A stretch of DNA of 44,711 nt from Lachnospiraceae bacterium (GCA_024698345.1 JAILRH010000259.1:1-44711); one strand, 5' to 3'; numbered from the stretch's first letter, positions 16,001 through 25,258 are shown. Numbers and translations: made by a program. Notes: generated from the sequence alone by a model not told the origin.

Positions 16001-17293
16001 ATGAATTGCAAAGAAAGTTTGGATTACATTTCTAGTGTCAGTATATATGGAAGTGTATTGGGACTGGATTCAATAAAGGAATTGCTGAAAAGACTGGATA
16101 ATCCACAGAACAAGCTTAAAGCTGTTCACATCGCAGGAACTAACGGTAAAGGCTCGACCATTGCCTTTATTGAATCGGCACTTAAGAATGCTGGTTATAA
16201 GGTAGGCAAATATTCTTCGCCTGCAGTGTATGAATATTTTGAGATAATTACAATTAACGGAGATAATATTACAGGTGATGATTATGCAAAGTGTATGACT
16301 TTGGTAAAAGCATGCTGTGATGCTATGGTGAAAGAGGGATTGGCACATCCCACACCTTTTGAGATAGAAACAGCGCTTGCTTTTTTGTATTTTAGCATAA
16401 ATAAGTGCGATATGGTCCTTGTTGAAACAGGGATGGGTGGAGAGACTGATGCGACTAATGTCTTTGATAAAGTTCTGTGTAGTATAATAACACCTATAAG
16501 TTTGGATCACATGCAGTTTTTGGGGGACAGTATTGAAAAAATAGCTCAGGTAAAGGCCGGTATTATTGTGAAAAACTGTCCTGTTGTCGTGGCTGATCAG
16601 ACTAAGGAAGCAATTGATGTTATTAAAAAAGTTGCAGCAGATAAAAAATCACCTGTGATTGTTACAGATGAGATTACTAATATAGAGGAAAAAGACGGAA
16701 GATTACATTTCACATATAAAGAGTACAGCGATTTAGTACCTTTCATGCCTGGAGTATATCAGTCGATAAATGCCGCGGTTGCAATTGAGGTGTTAAGAAT
16801 TCTGGAAGAATGCGGATTCAGGGTACTTAGTGAAGATAATATTAAGAAAGCTCTCGAACAGGCTTCTCTCTGCGGAAGGTTTGAAAAAATATCCGACAGT
16901 CCGGTGATGATACTTGATGGCGCACACAATCCGGGTGCTGCAGCGCAGTTGCAGAAAACTGTAGGATTATATTTTACAAATAAGAAGTTAGCCTTTATAA
17001 TGGGAGTGTTGGCTGACAAGGATTATGACAAAGTGGCCAGGATAATGGCGCCGCTGGCAGATTTTATTGTCACTATAACACCAAATAACAAGCGGGCGTT
17101 AGATGCCGATTCTTTAAAAGAGACCGTTAGCAAGTACAATGCTAATGTGGTTTCATCGGATTCTCTTGAGAATGCTTACAATATATTGTTGGAAAAATAT
17201 AACTTGGGAGAAATAGATGCCATATTGGCATTTGGTTCACTGTCATACCTTGGTGAATTAAAAAGACTTGTTAGGCGAGAAGTCGATAATTGA
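16001..17293 (+). CDS. folC: Folylpolyglutamate synthase / dihydrofolate synthase
   Basis: A 430-residue Mur-ligase-family enzyme that adds glutamate to dihydropteroate and folates. The ATP site reads HIAGTNGKGSTIAFIE (about residues 44-59). LVETGMGGETDATNVF and SLDHMQFLGDSIEKIAQVKAGI are the conserved central blocks. The C-terminal domain begins near MILDGAHNPGAA. I chose ATG 16001 because TTGGAGGAAG lies 6-8 nt upstream; a longer reading frame back to GTG 15914 overlaps the preceding terminator and adds unconserved residues. It starts a folate cluster (folC, folP, folB-folK) on one strand with short gaps. Whether it has both DHFS and FPGS activity cannot be decided by eye. Confidence 0.95.
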   Translation: MNCKESLDYISSVSIYGSVLGLDSIKELLKRLDNPQNKLKAVHIAGTNGKGSTIAFIESALKNAGYKVGKYSSPAVYEYFEIITINGDNITGDDYAKCMTLVKACCDAMVKEGLAHPTPFEIETALAFLYFSINKCDMVLVETGMGGETDATNVFDKVLCSIITPISLDHMQFLGDSIEKIAQVKAGIIVKNCPVVVADQTKEAIDVIKKVAADKKSPVIVTDEITNIEEKDGRLHFTYKEYSDLVPFMPGVYQSINAAVAIEVLRILEECGFRVLSEDNIKKALEQASLCGRFEKISDSPVMILDGAHNPGAAAQLQKTVGLYFTNKKLAFIMGVLADKDYDKVARIMAPLADFIVTITPNNKRALDADSLKETVSKYNANVVSSDSLENAYNILLEKYNLGEIDAILAFGSLSYLGELKRLVRREVDN

Positions 17294-17371
17294 TTGTAGA
17301 AAACAGATTAATTAATGAAAGCCTTGCGAGGGAGTCTTGAATAAGTAAGGCAATATAAAGGGCAGAAAGCA

Positions 17372-18178
17372 ATGAAAATAGGAAAATATGATTTTGACTT
17401 TGATAATAATGCTTATATAATGGGAATCTTGAATGTGACACCGGATTCATTTTCTGACGGTGGAAAGTGGAATGACGTAGATTGCGCACTTTTTCACACG
17501 GAGAAGATGATAGAAGAAGGTGCGGATATCATTGACGTGGGTGGCGAATCAACTCGCCCAGGCTATACTCAGATTTCAGACAATGAAGAGATAGAAAGAG
17601 TTAGTCCTGTAATTGAAAGAATAAAGAAGAATTTTGATGTACCTGTTTCTCTTGATACTTACAAGGGTGCTGTGGCAGAGGCGGGAATTAACGCCGGAGC
17701 TGATTTGATTAACGATATATGGGGACTCAAATATGATGACAGGATGGCACAGATTATTGCTCAGAGTAATGTTGCATGTTGTCTTATGCATAACAGGGAT
17801 AATACAGATTATAAGGTATTTATGGATGATGTGTTGTCTGATTTGAAAGAGACAATTGAAATTGCACTTGGTGCAGGCATTAGCAAAGATAAGATAATCC
17901 TTGATCCGGGTGTGGGCTTTGCAAAAAGTTATGAACAGAATCTGGAAGTAATAAATAAATGCAACCGGATTTTAGAACTTGGATATCCTGTGCTTCTTGG
18001 CACTTCAAGGAAATCTGTGATTGGTATTGGAACCGGCAGAGACAAAGATAACAGAGTAGCGGGAACTGTTGCAACAACAGTGATAGGATATGAGCGAGGA
18101 TGCAGAATTTTCAGGGTTCATGATGTGGCAGAGAATTTCGATTCCATAAAGATGGCAAGTGAATTGTTAAAGTTGTAA
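17372..18178 (+). CDS. folP: Dihydropteroate synthase
   Basis: A 268-residue TIM-barrel enzyme joining 6-hydroxymethyl-7,8-dihydropterin pyrophosphate and para-aminobenzoate. Signature 1 is MGILNVTPDSFSDGG (about residues 17-31); signature 2 is GADIIDVGGESTRPG (about 50-64). SLDTYK, DPGVGFAKSYEQN and LLGTSRKSVIG (pterin loop and phosphate site) are all present. It is the sulfonamide target. The ATG follows AGGGCAG, and the gene lies 78 bp after folC and 135 bp before folB-folK. Confidence 0.97.
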   Translation: MKIGKYDFDFDNNAYIMGILNVTPDSFSDGGKWNDVDCALFHTEKMIEEGADIIDVGGESTRPGYTQISDNEEIERVSPVIERIKKNFDVPVSLDTYKGAVAEAGINAGADLINDIWGLKYDDRMAQIIAQSNVACCLMHNRDNTDYKVFMDDVLSDLKETIEIALGAGISKDKIILDPGVGFAKSYEQNLEVINKCNRILELGYPVLLGTSRKSVIGIGTGRDKDNRVAGTVATTVIGYERGCRIFRVHDVAENFDSIKMASELLKL

Positions 18179-18313
18179 GAAGAACCATATGAAAAAGCGC
18201 ATGAAAAAAGTGAATGAAATAAGCACATGAAAAATGCGCATGAAAAATGCATGAAATAAATACATGTATGTTTCACGTGAATGATATATAATAAGAAAGC
18301 TGTGGATTAAATA
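18179..18313 (+). repeat. Short tandem repeats between folP and folB-folK
   Basis: The interval contains at least five degenerate copies of GCRCATGAAAAA or ATGAAATAA units (about 18189-18265), and no gene is supported. TATGTTTCACGTGAATG (about 18268) includes a TTCACGTGAA palindrome that could be an operator. Confidence 0.55.
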
Positions 18314-19231
18314 ATGGATAGGATTGAAATAAAAGGACTGAAGGTATTTGCATATCACGGTGTTTTGGAAAAAGAAAAAGAAGAGGGTCAGGATTTCTTT
18401 GTTGATGCAACAATGTATCTTGATATCAAGACTCCTGGGAGAAGTGATGATCTTGATGATACTGTGAATTATGCGTCAGTATGTGAGTTGATTGACAGAT
18501 TCCTAAAGGAAAACAGATATGATTTGATTGAAACGGCTGCAAGACAGACAGCGATGGAAGTCTTAAGAAAAATGCCAAAAATTAGAGAGATTGAATTGTC
18601 AGTTCACAAACCCAACGCGCCTATTGGCTTGCCTTTTGAAGATGTGACGGTTACCGTCAGAGAAAAATGGAATACAGCATATCTTTCAATTGGTTCAAAT
18701 ATGGGCGAAAAAGAAGAATATCTCAATCAGGCAGTGGATGCTCTTTATGATGATGAAAATTGCAGAGTTATTCAAGTTTCTAATTACATTCAGACAAAGC
18801 CTTACGGACCGGTTGAGCAGGAAGATTTCTTAAACGGATGCCTCCTAATAGAAACCCTTTACACACCACATGAACTTTTAAAATGCGTCAATGATATTGA
18901 AGCAGACGCTCACAGGGAGAGAAAGATTCATTGGGGGCCAAGAACTCTTGATATAGATATTGTCCTTTACAATGAGGAGATTGTTTTTGATACTGACTTG
19001 ATTATTCCACACAAAGAGATGCACAAGCGTGCTTTTGTGCTGGTTCCGCTTGCACAGATTGCACCTTATGCAATTAACCCGGTTCTTGGAAAGAGTGTTC
19101 AGGTGTTGCTTGACGAACTGGATGATTCAAAAACAGAGAGTACTGTAGCTAACAAGTGTGGCGAATGTACCGATTGCTCTGAGTGTGAAGGATGTAAGGG
19201 ATGTAAGGGATGTCTCTCTGAAAATAATTGA
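18314..19231 (+). CDS. folBK: FolB-FolK fusion (dihydroneopterin aldolase / HPPK) with cysteine-rich tail
   Basis: A 305-residue bifunctional enzyme for consecutive folate steps. Residues about 1-118 are FolB (IEIKGLKVFAYHGVLEKEKEEGQ opening, TVNYASVCELI, LIETAA, VHKPNAPIGLPFEDV). Residues about 120-272 are FolK (TAYLSIGSNMGEKEEYL, YIQTKPYGPVEQEDFLNG, HWGPRTLDIDIVLYN, IPHKEMHKRAFVLVPLAQI). FolB-FolK fusions are known in Clostridia. The odd part is the end: residues 282-300 contain seven Cys exactly three residues apart (282, 285, 288, 291, 294, 297, 300), separated by small or charged residues, a metal-thiolate-like tail that neither enzyme needs. It is not a frameshift, because the tail is in frame and ends cleanly. 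Confidence 0.95.
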   Translation: MDRIEIKGLKVFAYHGVLEKEKEEGQDFFVDATMYLDIKTPGRSDDLDDTVNYASVCELIDRFLKENRYDLIETAARQTAMEVLRKMPKIREIELSVHKPNAPIGLPFEDVTVTVREKWNTAYLSIGSNMGEKEEYLNQAVDALYDDENCRVIQVSNYIQTKPYGPVEQEDFLNGCLLIETLYTPHELLKCVNDIEADAHRERKIHWGPRTLDIDIVLYNEEIVFDTDLIIPHKEMHKRAFVLVPLAQIAPYAINPVLGKSVQVLLDELDDSKTESTVANKCGECTDCSECEGCKGCKGCLSENN

Positions 19232-19320
19232 AAAGAAACCAATCATCAGAATTAATTATGAATTATTGGAAATATTGAAAATCAGAATTGATAAGAAATA
19301 CAATATATGAAATAATCTGA

Positions 19321-19379
19321 AATAATATGGTAGATACAAAATATGAAATAATATGAAATAATATGGTAGATACAAAATA
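19321..19379 (+). repeat. 23-bp direct repeat just before pheA
   Basis: Two copies of a 23-bp unit (core ATGGTAGATACAAAATA) occupy 19321-19343 and 19357-19379, 36 bp apart. The second ends 9 bp before the pheA start codon and so lies in its 5' leader and near the ribosome-binding site. Confidence 0.8.
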
Positions 19380-19388
19380 GGAGATAAG

Positions 19389-20516
19389 ATGGATAAATTA
19401 CTGGAAATCAGAGATCAAATTGATAATGCAGACAGAGAACTTGTAAAATATTTTGAGAGAAGAATGGAACTTTGCAAGGATGTAGCAGAGTACAAACTTC
19501 AGACAGGCAAGCCTGTTTTCGACAGAAAAAGAGAACTTGAGAAAATAGAAAAACTCAGAAATATAGCATCGGACGAATTCTATGCGCACTGCGTTGAAGA
19601 GTTGTTTGAGCAGATAATGTCAATGAGCAGAAAAATGCAATATGCATTGCTCAGAGAAGAAGGCGTAAATAATGACATCGGTTTTGAAATGGTTGAAGAG
19701 ATTCCAAAGGAAGATGTGGAAGTTATTTACCAGGGAATGCCTGGAGCGTATTCACAGCAGGCAACACATAAGTATTTCGGAAAAGATGTGTCTTGTCATT
19801 ATGTTAAGACCTTCAGAGATGCAATGATTGAACTTAGCAATGGAAAAGGAGATTATGCAGTTCTTCCTTTTGAAAATTCCACTGCCGGAATTGTTACTGA
19901 AGTATTTGATTTAATGGTGGAATATGACTGCTATATTCTTGATACATTTGATATACCTATTGATCATGCAGTTCTTGGAATAAAGGGAGCGACCTTGGAA
20001 GACATTAACAAAGTCTATTCTCACAAGCAGGCGCTGGCTCAGAGTGAAGTATATCTTGATGGAAAAGGTTGGGACAGGGTAAGCTATCTCAACACTGCAA
20101 CCAGTGCTAAACTTGTTGCAGATACTAATGACAAGTCTGTTGCAGCTATTGCCAGTGAGAAGGCAGCAGAGATTTACGGACTTGATATTTTGGACAGACA
20201 TGTAAACAGTGCTTACGGAAACGCAACAAAATTTATTGTTGTCAGTAGAAAGAAGATTGCAAGAAAAGATGCGAAGACTATTTGTATCAGTTTTGAGATG
20301 CCTCATGAGAGTGGTTCGCTCTATACAATGCTTTCTCACCTTATATATAACGACATCAACATGACTATGATTCAGTCACGTCCGATTAAAGACAGAAACT
20401 GGCAGTACAGATTCTATATTGAATTTGAGGGTACTGCGCACCAGTCAGGAGTTGTGAATGCACTTAGCGGAATAAACGCTGAGGCACACAATATGAAGAT
20501 ACTTGGAAATTATTGA
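19389..20516 (+). CDS. pheA: Bifunctional chorismate mutase / prephenate dehydratase
   Basis: A 375-residue P-protein making phenylpyruvate from chorismate. The AroQ chorismate mutase domain is residues about 1-85 (LLEIRDQIDNADRELVKYFERR, with VAEYKLQTGKPVFDRKRE). The prephenate dehydratase domain, about 110-285, has YQGMPGAYSQQA, LPFENSTAGIV, HKQALAQ and NTATSAKLV. A regulatory ACT domain follows (about 295-375), with GSLYTMLSHLIYNDINMTMI and ESRP-like QSRPIKD, which normally binds phenylalanine for feedback inhibition. The Shine-Dalgarno GGAG is close to the start. No leader peptide or T-box was seen upstream, only AT-rich direct repeats. Confidence 0.96.
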   Translation: MDKLLEIRDQIDNADRELVKYFERRMELCKDVAEYKLQTGKPVFDRKRELEKIEKLRNIASDEFYAHCVEELFEQIMSMSRKMQYALLREEGVNNDIGFEMVEEIPKEDVEVIYQGMPGAYSQQATHKYFGKDVSCHYVKTFRDAMIELSNGKGDYAVLPFENSTAGIVTEVFDLMVEYDCYILDTFDIPIDHAVLGIKGATLEDINKVYSHKQALAQSEVYLDGKGWDRVSYLNTATSAKLVADTNDKSVAAIASEKAAEIYGLDILDRHVNSAYGNATKFIVVSRKKIARKDAKTICISFEMPHESGSLYTMLSHLIYNDINMTMIQSRPIKDRNWQYRFYIEFEGTAHQSGVVNALSGINAEAHNMKILGNY

Positions 20517-20531
20517 TGAATACAATTTATT

Positions 20532-20680
20532 GACACCAATTCAGCCACCCCAGCTCGAATTCGCTTCGCTACTTCTCGCTGAGTTGGTTCCCCAAATACA
20601 CATAAATAAAATAACCTGATTTTGAATGCGAGCATTCAATCAGGTTATTTTATTTATGTGTGCTTGGCTGAATTGGTGTC
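20532..20680. repeat. Long palindromic element with 16-bp outer and 24-bp inner perfect arms
   Basis: The outer arms (20532-20547 and 20665-20680, core GACACCAATTCAGCCA) are exact complements. Inside, a second pair (20598-20621 and 20638-20661) is a 24-bp exact complement continued by GAATGC-ga-GCATTC at the loop. A third, imperfect arm lies at 20551-20587 (CCAGCTCGAATTCGC region with GAGTTGG). A single strand would fold into a three-way junction. There is no T-run and no coding potential. It sits between pheA and the terminator at 20796. Confidence 0.9.
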
Positions 20681-20795
20681 CATAAAAGTGTTTTTAGCCT
20701 TTTTTTGTTTTTGCAAACCAAGAAAATACAAGTTTTATTGTGACTCTTGTACAAAGTGCACAAAAAAATAATTCGAAAAGATAATGGGTTTCACG

Positions 20796-20847
20796 AAAAT
20801 CGCAATAGGTAAATAAAACTGATTTTTACCTATGGCGATTTTTTTGA
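20796..20847 (+). terminator. Terminator-like hairpin upstream of the GH5-GH18 gene
   Basis: AAAATCGC plus ATAGGTAAA (20796-20813) pairs with TTTACCTAT plus GCGATTTT (20827-20842), with one bulge on each arm, then TTTTT. It is 130 bp before the GH5-GH18 start codon and 280 bp after pheA. It could close the pheA transcript or act as an attenuator in the glycosidase leader. Confidence 0.75.
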
Positions 20848-20978
20848 TTTGATTTTATACTTTCATTAGTACAAAATCAGGGAATTAAAAAAGGAAAAAG
20901 GGTTAAGATTAGAGAAGGTATTTGATGTCTTTCAATGTGAAAAAATAGAGGGATTTCACAAAGATTAAGGAGGAACAA

Positions 20979-23900
20979 ATGCATAATCTTTTAAAAATCG
21001 GAAAGAGAGCGTTAGCGCTCACATTGACTATGTGCCTTTCTATAGGTGCATATCCAACAGCGGGAAATTTCAAATCAACACAACAGGTAGAGGCTGCAGA
21101 GGGAACAGGCTTTACATCTTACGACTTTCTTAAGGTTGAGGGAACTTACATTAAGAACAACTCAGGAAAAGGTAACAATGTTTACCTTAGGGGAACAAAT
21201 ATCGGAAATTTATTTGTTCAGGAGAGCTGGATGAGTTCCACAGACGCCAAAGATCAGAAAACTATCATTGAAACACTCACAAACAGATTTGGACAGGATA
21301 AGGCTTTAGAGTTGCTTGATTATTATGAGAGCAATTATTTTACAGAGGACGATTTTGAAAAATGTAAAAACATGGGAATGTCTGTTATCAGAGTTCCGTT
21401 TACTTATATGAATTTATATAAGAAAACAGGTAATAATTGGGTGTTGAGAAGTGACGCATTTAACCGTCTTGACTGGATTGTTGAGCAGGCAGGTAAGAGA
21501 GGAATCTATGTTATCTTAGATCTTCACGGTGCTTTCGGTTCACAGAGCGGACAGGATCACTCAGGAGAGGTTATTGACAATGTTGCTGATGTTACATTCT
21601 TCAGCAATGAAACTCTTCAGAATCAGACACTTGATATGTGGAAAGTGATTGCAAATCATTATAAGGGAAATCCAGCAGTCGCAGCGTATGACACATTAAA
21701 TGAGCCGGGTGAAAAGGCGGGCTCAACAGGTGAGAAACACTGGAAATTCTATGACAAGATGTACAAGGCAATCCGTTCGGTTGATCCTGACCACATTCTT
21801 ATTATGGAATCATGCTGGGGAACAGGTAACCTTCCAAACCCAAGCAAATATGGTTGGACAAATGTTGTTTATGAATATCATCATTATCCATGGAGTTATG
21901 TTGATGACAATGAGGAAAATCTTAACGGACAGAAGGCAGCAATTGACAACCTTGTTAACAGTGTAAATAACGCTAACTACGGCGTACCTACATACATTGG
22001 CGAGTTTAACTGCTTCGACGGTGATGCAAAGTGGCAGTATGTAATTAAGAAAATGAATGATGCAGGATGGCATTATACAAACTGGTCATACAAAGCACGC
22101 GGAATGGGTAGCTGGGGTATTTATCACGAATATGAAGCTCAGGCAAAGGTTAAACCGGGAGAAGATTCTGAATCAACAATCAGAACAAAATGGGGTTCAG
22201 GTTCAATCGGAACAAAACCAAACTCTACGGGTGTTACATACAACAACATGAAGCCTTTCATGCCGGGGACAGTTGTATTTGCAGACAAGGCTTTGACTGA
22301 TGATGATTTCTTTGCAATCAAGGCAAACATCAACAACAAGTATGTATGCGCAGACAAATACGGTGAAGCAAAATTAGTTGCGGACAGAGATTCATTTGGT
22401 GGTTGGGAAGAGTTCAGAGTAATCAATAATGCTGACGGAACAATCTCATTCCAGTCAAGATCAAACAACAAATATCTCTGTGCAATTTTTGATGACGCAG
22501 ATACAGAGAATCCAATCAAGGCAAGAAGCAATAAGATTAGTGATTGGGAAAAATTCTACTTAGTAAATAACAATGACGGAACATATTCATTGAGAACATA
22601 TACAAACAGCAAATATGTTCAGACTGATATCAATGATGCGACAGCAGGTATTCTTCATGCGGCAAGTGATACAATTGGAACATGGGAGAAATTTACTTTT
22701 GTTGCAGTATCAAATCAGTCTTCACTTCCTGGAAATAACACACAGCCTGCTACAACACAGAACCAGCAGACTTCAAATCAGCAGCAGACATCACAGTCTT
22801 CACAGACTACAGTTAATTGTCCGGGAACATTTGAGGTTGACAGTTATTCTGCAAAATCAAGTGAGGTTACTATTTCAACAAACAATGGTGTTAAATTGGC
22901 AGGAAACCTTGTAAATGGTTCTTACCTTGAATACAAAGTAAATGTTGCAAAAGCGGGAAAATATGATTTCAACGTTAATCTTGCAACAACAAGTGCGGAC
23001 AGAACATTAACTATTTCAGTAGACGGTTCAAGTGTTGGAACAATCAAACCTCAGGCGGCAGCAGGCTGGTTTGACTTTGCTCCGTACAAGTTGGCAATTA
23101 ATTTTGCAGCAGGCGTTCACACAGTTAGAATTTCAGCATCAGGAAGCTGCAATATTTCAGCACCTTCATTTACAGAATGGGAAGAAGAAGTAAGTGTTGA
23201 AGTTCCACAGTCAACATCTACAACTAAATTTGGAAATGACTTTAAGGTAGTTGCTTATTATCCAAACTGGTATGGAAACTACACAAGCAAAGTTCAGTGG
23301 GATAAGCTTACACACTGCTATTATGCATTCGGTCTTCCAAGTGCAAGCGGAGATGGAACAATGGCAAGTATCAGTGGTGAATCATCAAATATTAAGGCAA
23401 TGATTAATGCATGTGACCAGAATAATGTTGTTCCTGTCCTCTCAGTAGGTGGATGGTCACATTCAGGTTCTCCTGACGGATTATGTAAGACAGTATTTGA
23501 GTGGAATACAGATACAGAAGCAAAACGTCAGTCGCTTGCAAGCAGTATTGTTACACAGGCAAAGACACAGGGATTCAAGGGTGTTGATATTGACTGGGAA
23601 TACCCTACATCTTCATCACAGGCTCAGTATGTTGACTTTATGAAGAAACTTAGAACGCTCTGTGATCAGAACGGAATGATTCTTACAGTTGCAGTAGCAG
23701 CTACAAGCGGATCAGGATTTACAAGCGAAGTATTAAACTTATTGGATTTTGTTAACCTTATGGCATATGACGGAAATGCAGGTTCAGGGCATTCACCATA
23801 CAGCCTTGCAACACAGTCATTCGAGTATTGGAAGAATACGATGGGAGTTCCTGCTAACAAATTAGTAATCGGAGTTCCTTTCTATGAGAGACCAAACTGG

Positions 23901-25175
23901 GCATCATACGCTGATGTCGTAGCAGTGAATTCAGCTTATGCTCAGCAGGATTCAGCTGTAATCAACGGAACAACAGTATATTACAACGGTATTCCAACAA
24001 TGAAAAAGAAAGCTCAGTACGCAGCACAGAACGCAGGCGGCATTATGATTTGGGAAATCAGTCAGGATGCCACATCACAGGATTTGAGTTTGTTAACTGC
24101 AATAAACAGCGCAATCCTTCCAATCGTTGGAACAGGCTCAACAACTACAGCAACAGTTACAGATGTTCCGGGAACAGTTAAGGTTGATTCGTTCGGTGGT
24201 AAGTCTTCAGGTATCACAATCAACACATCAGGAACACCAACATATGCAGGAAATATTACAAATAATGCATACCTTGATTATTATATTAAGGTTGCGCAGA
24301 AGGGTACATATACTTTGACACTGAACCTTGCAGCAGGTGATGCTCAGTATAATGCAAAGAATATCCTTGTAAAATTAAATGACAACACAGTTGTAACAGT
24401 ACCAATTACTGCAAGCAGCTCATGGACAACATTTGTTCCTCACACAGCTACAGTTACTTTTGCAGCAAAGGGAACATACAAACTTTCATTAGTATCAGAC
24501 GGCGGCGCATGTAATATTACGGACTTTACACTCACAAAGAATGAAGAAACAACTACACAGGCTCCTACAGTAGCTCCAACAGAAACTTCAACTGAATCAC
24601 CTACAGAGGCTCCAACAGAAGCACCTACAGAAGTTCCAACAGAAATAACTACATCTTACAGTGATTCAGTTAAACTTACTATTGAAGGATATCAGATTAG
24701 TACTTCATATGAAGGACACAGAGTATTGTACTCAATCTCAGATCCTGAGAATAAAGTTGTTGATTTCGGACTTGTATATGCACTCAGCGGTGAAGTGTCA
24801 GAATCTGATGTTTATTATGGAAGCAACCCACAGAAAGTATTTGCATTCCAGGCAACATCAGCAGGAAAGGTATCTTACCATTCAGATGTACTTGCAGATT
24901 CAACAAGTTATGCAATGACAATGAAGTTCATCAAGAGTGCTGAGTACTACAATTCAGGAATGTATGTAAGAGCTTACGCACATCTTGCAAATGGCGAATA
25001 TGTATATAGCGATGTAAGCGAATCTTCTGTATATCAGATTGCAAACACACTGTACCAGAAACGTATGATGAATAATAAAGTATCACATGACTATCTATTC
25101 AACACAATTTTAAAGGTTGTAAAGCCTGATTATGCTGAAAGAGATTATGATTATGGATTCGATTTGATTTCATAA
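20979..25175 (+). CDS. Secreted modular GH5-GH18 glycosidase
   Basis: This 1398-residue protein has a signal peptide (about 1-40), then GH5 (about 45-400) with acid/base Glu242 in TLNEPGEK and nucleophile Glu342 in YIGEFNCF. The GH5 opening YLRGTNIGNLFVQESWM resembles exo-beta-1,3-glucanase-type GH5 enzymes. Next are a fascin-like beta-trefoil (about 440-579), a CBM6/35-like module (about 614-735) and GH18 (about 754-1050) with the DxDxE motif GVDIDWEYP, catalytic Glu874. A second CBM6-like module (about 1062-1187), a TEAPTEAPTE linker and a C-terminal module (about 1229-1398) follow; the last is homologous to the chitosanase N-terminus. GH18 cleaves chitin. The GH5 substrate is uncertain (beta-1,3-glucan, chitosan or beta-1,4-glucan). 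AAGGAGG supports the start. Monocistronic. Confidence 0.93.
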   Translation: MHNLLKIGKRALALTLTMCLSIGAYPTAGNFKSTQQVEAAEGTGFTSYDFLKVEGTYIKNNSGKGNNVYLRGTNIGNLFVQESWMSSTDAKDQKTIIETLTNRFGQDKALELLDYYESNYFTEDDFEKCKNMGMSVIRVPFTYMNLYKKTGNNWVLRSDAFNRLDWIVEQAGKRGIYVILDLHGAFGSQSGQDHSGEVIDNVADVTFFSNETLQNQTLDMWKVIANHYKGNPAVAAYDTLNEPGEKAGSTGEKHWKFYDKMYKAIRSVDPDHILIMESCWGTGNLPNPSKYGWTNVVYEYHHYPWSYVDDNEENLNGQKAAIDNLVNSVNNANYGVPTYIGEFNCFDGDAKWQYVIKKMNDAGWHYTNWSYKARGMGSWGIYHEYEAQAKVKPGEDSESTIRTKWGSGSIGTKPNSTGVTYNNMKPFMPGTVVFADKALTDDDFFAIKANINNKYVCADKYGEAKLVADRDSFGGWEEFRVINNADGTISFQSRSNNKYLCAIFDDADTENPIKARSNKISDWEKFYLVNNNDGTYSLRTYTNSKYVQTDINDATAGILHAASDTIGTWEKFTFVAVSNQSSLPGNNTQPATTQNQQTSNQQQTSQSSQTTVNCPGTFEVDSYSAKSSEVTISTNNGVKLAGNLVNGSYLEYKVNVAKAGKYDFNVNLATTSADRTLTISVDGSSVGTIKPQAAAGWFDFAPYKLAINFAAGVHTVRISASGSCNISAPSFTEWEEEVSVEVPQSTSTTKFGNDFKVVAYYPNWYGNYTSKVQWDKLTHCYYAFGLPSASGDGTMASISGESSNIKAMINACDQNNVVPVLSVGGWSHSGSPDGLCKTVFEWNTDTEAKRQSLASSIVTQAKTQGFKGVDIDWEYPTSSSQAQYVDFMKKLRTLCDQNGMILTVAVAATSGSGFTSEVLNLLDFVNLMAYDGNAGSGHSPYSLATQSFEYWKNTMGVPANKLVIGVPFYERPNWASYADVVAVNSAYAQQDSAVINGTTVYYNGIPTMKKKAQYAAQNAGGIMIWEISQDATSQDLSLLTAINSAILPIVGTGSTTTATVTDVPGTVKVDSFGGKSSGITINTSGTPTYAGNITNNAYLDYYIKVAQKGTYTLTLNLAAGDAQYNAKNILVKLNDNTVVTVPITASSSWTTFVPHTATVTFAAKGTYKLSLVSDGGACNITDFTLTKNEETTTQAPTVAPTETSTESPTEAPTEAPTEVPTEITTSYSDSVKLTIEGYQISTSYEGHRVLYSISDPENKVVDFGLVYALSGEVSESDVYYGSNPQKVFAFQATSAGKVSYHSDVLADSTSYAMTMKFIKSAEYYNSGMYVRAYAHLANGEYVYSDVSESSVYQIANTLYQKRMMNNKVSHDYLFNTILKVVKPDYAERDYDYGFDLIS

Positions 25176-25202
25176 TGAAAGAATAATATGTAAAATTGTG
25201 AA

Positions 25203-25226
25203 GAATAATCATAGAGAATAATCATA
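25203..25226 (+). repeat. 13-bp tandem duplication after the GH5-GH18 gene
   Basis: GAATAATCATA occurs at 25203-25213 and again at 25216-25226, with a further degenerate GGATAATT copy next to it. It is one of several short tandem duplications found at gene 3' ends in this window. Confidence 0.6.
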
Positions 25227-25258
25227 TAGGATAATTTGAGAAAAATGATTTGAGTTAA

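Noticed and set aside
19232-19388. Leader-peptide or T-box control of pheA
   Set aside because: The region contains only AT-rich direct repeats. No Phe-rich short ORF and no alternative terminator hairpins were found.
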